This document shows positions 57,720 to 64,000 of a stretch of DNA of 64,000 nt, one piece after another (position 1 is the first letter of the stretch; the number at the start of each line of letters is the position of its first letter). This stretch comes from Antedon bifida (taxonomy: Eukaryota > Echinodermata > Crinoidea > Comatulida > Antedonidae): contig OY727096.1 of NCBI GenBank assembly GCA_963402885.1, positions 7,945,501 through 8,009,500 on the forward strand, in the 5' to 3' direction. The position numbers and the translations under genes are program-made. The notes under the pieces were generated by a model that was not told where the DNA came from, searched no databases, and saw only the letters and a list, made by a program, of their open reading frames with translations.

Positions 57720-60700
57720 TTACCTTGATAAACATTTTAAATACATTATTTGCAAAAAATATAATACAAAAAGATATGATAAGACATGGTAGTTTGTTGC
57801 GTGCAACGTTGGTGCGCTGTTGGAAATCGTTGGCGTAGATAATCTTGTTCTTGCAGCAATCAACGGCGTAAGATGGATGTAGAAATAAAGCGTTGGGCTT
57901 TGCGTGTTGATTAATGCCGCTATTTTTTCTGCCTCACTGTTGCAAGCTTCAATCTAGAAGTAAAAACAGGACAGTTATTTTTTGTTGAATGATTTTATAA
58001 TAGGACTTTTATAATATGTTTCGGTTACAGGTGAGAAGTGTAATAATGTTGTATTTGTTTTCTATAAATTTGAAATAATTGAACACAATAATACAGTAAT
58101 TTGTTAAATCCTATTAGTCCTAATAGATGCAACCATGCCCTGGGGCAAGTCTATAGTATTTTATTTTTTCATTGTAAATATTCTTACATTTAAAATTGGT
58201 GGGCGCATATCATGTCTTTTTTCTGCAGACAATCACATTTACTTTCCACAAACAAACTGATTATGATATTAATTATGCTTATGATAATCACTAGTGATAA
58301 ACAAAGGAAACAAAACATTTCTTCAATTAAAACCTGTAAAGTAGGAAAGCTGCATCTTTGTATTACCTGCAACTCTGTGGGGTTTGCAGTAATTGGAACC
58401 ACAAGTAAGATGAGATCTCCTTCAATGCTCATATGACCAAACATGTCACACTCAGCCTAAAAACATGACGATTTAACGAAATTAATATAACTATTACAAA
58501 AATAGCGACAGATATTGGCAACATTAAAAGTATTCGCTAAACCTATTAAATCCATAGTTTCATTAGCTCTTTCAGGATATTTGGAATTAGTCTGATGAAA
58601 CATAGAGGAATTATTTCCATGGTTGGTGAGTCTGTGAAAATAAAATTGTACCTATGTATGCAGTATGATATTCATGCTCTGTTGCATCCTTCTTTTTCGA
58701 AAAAGCTATTTTTGGAGAGAGTTAATGGTGGGCTACTTAACTCATGGGTCCTCATGAGAAAAGCTTTTACGCTTCTAGTGACGTAAAAAAGGTAGAAACT
58801 GCAGGAGAATAATTGTGACATGGTCACTTACCACTGCGATATGTGGCCTCAATAATCCGAGTATGACATTAACAGTAATTGGTTCACCACTAAGAGCCTC
58901 TGACATCTTATCTGCAATTGTTTCACTAAACAGGACTTGGATCTCACCACCTAATAGAAGACATACAGTAAAGATAGTTTTAACAATTATGCTTTTATTT
59001 TAATAAAATGGTAGAATAGAATGGTAGCCTTGTGGTTAAGATGCTCGGCTACCAATCACATGGTTCTGGGTTCAAATCCACTTTACTGCTACTGTAGTAC
59101 TCACCACAAATAGGGCAGCATGAACCAGGGGGTGTAACTCCTATGCAGTTCTGAACATTCTGTGGTGGACAATACATTGCAAAACACTCAGAATTGCCTT
59201 CCCCATCTACAAAGAAAATTCAAAAGTGAGCAAAACATTTATTTAAACATGATAGTTTGGTATTAACCAAAAGGTCCAAAAATCTATATAATAATATATA
59301 ATATATTTATTTATAATTAAAAATAATATTACCATTCGCACTATAAATAATTCCTAACTTTTTGGAACATTCAATGCTATTATTAGGTAGAATAAACTGT
59401 AACTATACCTGACAGAATACCGACTGCCTGACAGGCTCCATAGTAGTCTACAGTAGTGTGATCATTCCATGCCTCGCAGACGTTTGAATATGTCTCGCCG
59501 TTATGGCCACACACTGCCATTGTGTTACTATTATCACAATGGTTCTGGTAAGAAAAAAATAACAAAAATGATTTTGACATTCTCATTCTGTAACCAGGGG
59601 CAGATCCAGGGTTGTGCTTGGGGTGTGCATACAATAGAACCATTTTTTAACTCATATTTAGAGGACACCCCTATAAAGAGGACAGTTTCCCATGAAATGT
59701 TTTAACACATACTGTAGCCAGGCAGTCTTCAGGGAACACCCCTTTTATGAAAATGTTATTATAGGGACGCTTTGATAAGCCACAAAGGTATCCCCTTAAC
59801 AGCGGTTATTCAATTATATGTTTTTTTAATTTACCTTGCAGTCTCCATTGTAAGCAAACGTTTTACCAGCTTTGTACATTGAGCATAGGTTAAGGTGCGT
59901 TTCACCATCAGTGTCACAAACTGATGTTAAGACCTCATCATCACAATTCCAGTCAACAGCAACTAAAATAAAAACAATATACATTAATAGATATAATGGG
60001 ACAATGGGACATGATACCAATGCTCTGAACAATTAGTCTTGGGGGAGCCCTTTCCCCCTTTTCAAAACAAAGCATAAAACATCTGCAAAAAATATGTTTA
60101 TTCTAATAATTAGTACTTGAAGGTACAGTACTATGTTCTTTCTGAATCTCAATGAACTGTTAGGATTTCATTGTACTAAGCCTTGGCATTATCTGGTAGG
60201 GTGCCAATCCCTGTATGTATGCCAACATAGCCTCCCTAGTATTTTTCAATTATTTACAGCTGAGTGGAATGGGAGTTGTTCTTTTTGGAAATAGTCATCA
60301 TGCTTGGCCTAGTTCATATAATAGATCATATAGAAATCACTATGAAATTAGTTATTATACTCACTACATTCATACTGTGGACACTCTGTGTAGTCCAGGC
60401 TCAAACAGACTTGTCGATTTGGTACACACCTCGTCCCAGACTCGCAAGAAGCAGTGGAGCAGGGATCCTTACTTCTACACATGCCAAACTCGAGTTGGTC
60501 ATCTTCAAATTCCATACATCTAAAAATTGTCAAAACAATTTTAAATTAACCAATGAATGAAAACTGTAATTCAATTGTTTGCATTATCAACATGTTTATC
60601 CGAATGAAATTGATATGGTGGATGTCTTCTCATGCATGACAATTGTAATTTTATTGGCTTGAATTGTAAAGAAATTATTAAATACCTTGCCAGACATACA

Positions 60701-63543
60701 CTTGGATATGTTTTGCCGTTAAGTGCACAAACAGGAACGAACTGATCAGCGCAGTTACATGGTAGACCAGTGTATCGTCTTTGTTCTTCTATGGTGGCTG
60801 AACTAGACAAGCATTGTCTTTTGGAGCATGTACTCACTCCGCCATAACATACACACATATTGCAATCAACGAAAAAATGACTCAAATGTTCTAAATTGAA
60901 AACAAACATTTTTTTGGTAGTCAATAAGGAATAAATGACAAGGGGCTGATATGGAGCAAAACTCCCGGATAACCTCTTTTAAAGGATGCAATGGTTTGTT
61001 TTTAGATGCACATGAGCAGCCCAGATGTGTACCTCCTTATCCAATCAGACTTTGGGCCTTTAAACCTATGCCAATATTAGGACGGTTGTTGTTTGCAGTG
61101 CTGCTGTTTTTACTACAGAATAATTGGACTACTAAGTTCAGCATCTGTTGCATTTGAACAAAACAACACAGATTAAAAAAAGAGAGACTTAAAAATATTA
61201 CCTCTAAGCTGGCCAGCAATTTTACAATCTCGAACCTTTAGTTTTGGTATTGTTTGGAAGTTCTCAAATAGTCCATTCTGACCACAGTTACAAGCCTTGT
61301 ACCGTGTTAAATCGTTGGTTGAGTCAGGGATTCGGACCTTACTTCCATGTGGAAACATAAAACGTTGAGAACGTCCAAGTTTACAACCTAAAAGTATAAG
61401 ATTTGTTTACTCTAGTAACCATTGGACAGATGAAAATTGAAACCATACTATATGATTTCTATACAATGTCTTGTTACAACTATGTTGCCATTAAGTTAAT
61501 ATCAAAGATAGGTATACTTGATACTGTTCTAAACTAAACTTTTATTCAATTATCTTGAATAAATCATCGTCCAAAACTAGGCCGGGAAGCTACAGTAGTC
61601 TATTAAACAAAACAGAGCTCCAATTTTGAATGTGGAGTAGAACAGATTAGACTGATTACATACAGTATGTACAGTAAATAGCTTCGCACTCTTCTTTAAG
61701 GAATACATGTTTTGAAATAAATTTAAAACTCTATTTTATTATTATATTACTAAAGTAATTTACCAAACATGCATCTAGGCTTAGAACAGACGTCGCCTTC
61801 ACCGCAGAGGGTCCGATCTGTAGTACACAAGCTTTGTTTTGTGAATGTGTCATTTTTACAAGGATTGTTATTGCATGGAAGTGTCACTTCTGTTGATATT
61901 TCGGCATATTTACTTGGATCTGAAAAATAAAAATAATACTTAATAATACTCAAGTTTCAAACTTTTGACTCGTCTTTTCCATTTACAAATGTCTACAAAA
62001 GCATGAAATATATTCAAATTTACCAATGGGTAACTGGTAATGTGAAGAAAACAAAACTTACATAAGTATTCTTTAAATGAAATACAGGGTGCATCATCAT
62101 CTGCTGGTGACAGAATGTCGCACATGTCCTTGATCGAGTATTCTGATTCTTCACTATTCTGGGCAATGCATTGGGTTAAGATTTCAACACAGTCCGCTCT
62201 AAAAAAAACAAACGAAATACCTTGAGTAAAAGTAACTTGCTTGCTTGAGATCCAATGGGACATATTCTAAGAAAAGATGAAGATAAACCAGTAAAGAGAG
62301 CTTGGCATTTAAAAGTTGGAGGTAGAAGAGAAAGAGGACGGCCAAACGTGACGTGGAAAGATATGGTAAAGAAAGAAAGTAGGAAAGTTGGTTTAGAGTA
62401 ACATGATGCACAAGACAGCCATTAACTTCTTGGAAGAGGGAGAAAGCAAACTCAAAGAAAAGATGATGATGTCAAGCCAAGCTTAACTGGGCAAAGCACC
62501 ATAGGATTTCTGCTTGGCGTTTTTCATACACAAGAAGATTTTTTTCATACAAAAAAGCTGAATAATACTATCACTCGAAAATACCATGTGACCCATAATA
62601 GTAATCAAATGAAAATATATATATCTAGAATTTTTTATATCTTATGTAAGAGCACTATAAGTTGTAATTGATACTTCATCTACTAAACTTACTTGCATAT
62701 CATGTTACTGTGTGTCTTACGATGACATGGCCTAATCTGTAAAGTACATGCGATCGCTTTCCACATCTCAGGCTGGCAGTCTTGGATGTTCTGCACAGAG
62801 AGCGTCATATGAGGCATCAGAATGGTTCCTCCCATCCAGTTGCTCATGTCTTCTCTTGCACTACGGTCTGCATGTGCATTGCAGCTGCGGAATAGCTCTG
62901 TCGGCCTGTAAAATTATAATTATTCAATCAATTTGGTTTTAATTACTCTATTGAGCTGTACTAAAAGATTCAATACAATTTAATTGAATTCAATTTCAGG
63001 TGGCTGAGCAGTTAAAGAGAGGGGTGCTGCATAGTCTCTTCTGCTATTTCATAATTTCACTTTAAAGAACCCAGTCCATCTTTCGGAAGAGTAGGAGTGG
63101 GACTGGGATGTACTGGTCTCAGTCCTTGTTCAGACAAGATGATGGAAATTTTAGGTAATCATAGACTTTATTCATGAGATAATTTTAATTTTATATATTG
63201 CGTTAGTAGTCATGGTATTCATACCAAAAAGACACATAAAGCTCTGTCTAAACTCAAACTAGTTTGACAAAAAAGTGTTTTGTGCCCAAATATGGTAGTG
63301 ATATCATCATGTCCATATATGAGCACATCACATTGTTTTTCCCATAAAGTTTGAAAGTGTAGACAGAGCTTTAGATGATGTGATTCACCATGATAAGGCA
63401 AACATAGAAACTAAACGTCACATGGTGACCTAAAATAGAGACCTCAGACTAACACCTGACCAGCCAACAATCACTTGCTTACCTTCCATTAAAATTGCTG
63501 CAGTAATCCATTCCACTACAGCCTGGTTGACAGGGTTCTTCGA
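57720..63543 (-). CDS. RECK: RECK, 3' exons (5' end outside window)
   Basis: RECK is a GPI-anchored surface glycoprotein that restrains matrix metalloproteinases and, in vertebrates, helps Wnt7 signalling. Exons in order: 63543-63483, 62905-62693, 62198-62062, 61919-61764, 61387-61202, 60890-60686, 60519-60365, 59962-59835, 59544-59409, 59206-59105, 58950-58832, 58456-58367, 57953-57720. They give 1,922 nt in consistent phase, 639 residues and a stop. Matches with known RECK include EEPCQPGCSGMDYC, PTELFRSCNAHA, LPCNCADQFVPVC, SKDPC, VCGHNGETYSNVC, DYYGACQAVGILS and EACNSEAEKIAALIN. The order is cysteine-knot end, CRD region, three Kazal-type repeats (60890-60365, 59962-59835, 59544-59409), a C-terminal domain, and a hydrophobic tail (YLFVLYFLQIMYL) fitting a GPI signal. 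The signal peptide and first knots lie beyond 63543. Confidence 0.96.
59020..59090 (+). repeat. tRNA-like SINE head in RECK intron
   Basis: TAGCCTTGTGGTTAAGATG (A-box region) and GGGTTCAAATCC (B box) are spaced as in a tRNA, but the acceptor stem does not close. It lies about 15 bases from the donor of exon 59206-59105. Confidence 0.6.
62248..62401 (+). pseudogene. C-terminal fragment of a LINE reverse transcriptase
   Basis: About 50 codons read MGHILRKDED, VKRAW and RRERGRPNVTWKDMV up to a stop at 62399-62401. The GRPxxTWKD ending is typical of the end of non-LTR ORF2 proteins. It is a short relic in an RECK intron on the opposite strand. Confidence 0.75.
62995..63130 (+). repeat. SINE fragment, family at 52749
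   Basis: An eroded head (GGTGGCTGAGCAGTTAAAG) and the family body CACTTTAAAGAACCCAGTCC with ATCTTTCGGAAGAG. The B box is missing, so it is internally deleted. Confidence 0.65.
63238..63372. mobile_element. MITE, AAGCTCTGTCTACACTATCA family, copy 8
   Basis: Full-length member in a RECK intron with both inverted ends and the internal CAAATATGGTAGTGATAT. Confidence 0.85.
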
Positions 63544-63790
63544 CTGAAAATAACAGATTACAAATTTACTTTTGACAAATTGTAAGTAAAGGTGAAAATA
63601 TCAATTGCTTTTGCCTATTTTGTAGTGTCTTTGACTTTGACATCCTATAGCATTATGTACTGTATGTATACAGTATAAACATAATGCTACCCCACATCAT
63701 TAACTCACTTTATAATAAATGGATTTGTTTAAAGTTGTGCAAAAACTGAATCCATATAATGTATATACATACATATATATATATATGCAC

Positions 63791-63938
63791 TGCACTGATG
63801 AAGGGCTAGTGTTGCCCGAAAGCTCTGCTAACTTTTCTGGCTGTTTACTTTATCGTTTTGATTTAGCTTTTCGCTTTTTTTTTTTGTATCTCCATTGAGA
63901 TCCAGCCACTGATACCCACAGCATTGTCATTTTTTTTA
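63791..63938 (+). repeat. Dispersed repeat with hammerhead-like core, copy 2
   Basis: Begins TGCACTGATGAAGGGC, then GCCCGAAAGCTCTGC, and ends with CATTGAGATCCAGCCACTGA and GATACCCACAGCATTGTCAT shared with 40828-40950. CTGATGA, a GGGC/GCCC stem and GAAA resemble a hammerhead ribozyme core with one extra A. Confidence 0.6.
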
Positions 63939-63955
63939 GTAATTTGCCTTTGGAT

Positions 63956-63977
63956 TTATATATATATATATATATAT
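63956..63977. repeat. TA microsatellite
   Basis: About eleven TA dinucleotides near the right edge. A shorter run precedes it at 63773-63786. Confidence 0.8.
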
Positions 63978-64000
63978 GTACAATGCAGGTACCATGACAG

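Noticed and set aside
59597-59800. A hAT-like end (CAGGGGCAGATCCAGG) in a RECK intron
   Set aside because: Only one end resembles a hAT terminus. I could not find a matching inverted end or target duplication.

Overview
The window reads as nuclear DNA of an invertebrate deuterostome, most likely an echinoderm. This is inferred from four things. Three spliced animal genes with GT-AG introns and a single-exon GPCR are present. The introns and intergenic DNA are AT-rich and dense in small transposons. The sialic-acid hydroxylase ends in a membrane anchor, as described for the starfish enzyme. A palindromic word (TAGGCCTA) recurs throughout. The species cannot be named from the sequence alone.

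Layout. 1-3865 (minus): a CR1-like LINE whose ORF1 (PHD finger, SGNH esterase, zinc knuckle) and ORF2 (endonuclease and reverse transcriptase, running off the left edge) lie in one reading frame separated by a single TAG. 4735-6447: a 27-bp minisatellite with higher-order structure. 6517-22429 (plus): ten 3' exons of CMP-N-acetylneuraminate hydroxylase (CMAH). They are interrupted by a nearly perfect 2,068-bp tandem duplication whose breakpoint is inside an exon, and by a 5'-truncated LINE in the last intron. 22490-23755: 22-bp and 33-bp satellites directly after the CMAH stop. 25782-26966 (plus): an intronless aminergic GPCR with histamine H3/H4-type binding residues. 27440-29860: two further tandem-repeat fields.

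32329-48718 (minus): a complete integrin beta subunit, 22 coding exons summing to 2,415 nt (804 residues and a stop), with a probable noncoding first exon near 53282. Its introns hold a 54-bp minisatellite, degenerate exon-like repeats, a hAT-type element, other terminal-inverted-repeat elements, SINEs and a 5S rRNA-derived repeat. 53647-54599: a 953-bp foldback element with an 8-bp target duplication, just upstream of the integrin first exon. 57720-63543 (minus): the last 13 exons of RECK, the GPI-anchored protease inhibitor, with its 5' exons beyond the right edge.

Functionally, RECK and the integrin beta subunit are cell-surface proteins of matrix biology lying in tandem on one strand, and CMAH modifies cell-surface sialic acids. 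No operon-like linkage is implied. The strongest unexplained signals are the exon-splitting CMAH duplication, the ORF1-TAG-ORF2 LINE, the foldback element, the exon-like repeats beside the integrin beta-tail exon, and a Penelope/hammerhead-like repeat.
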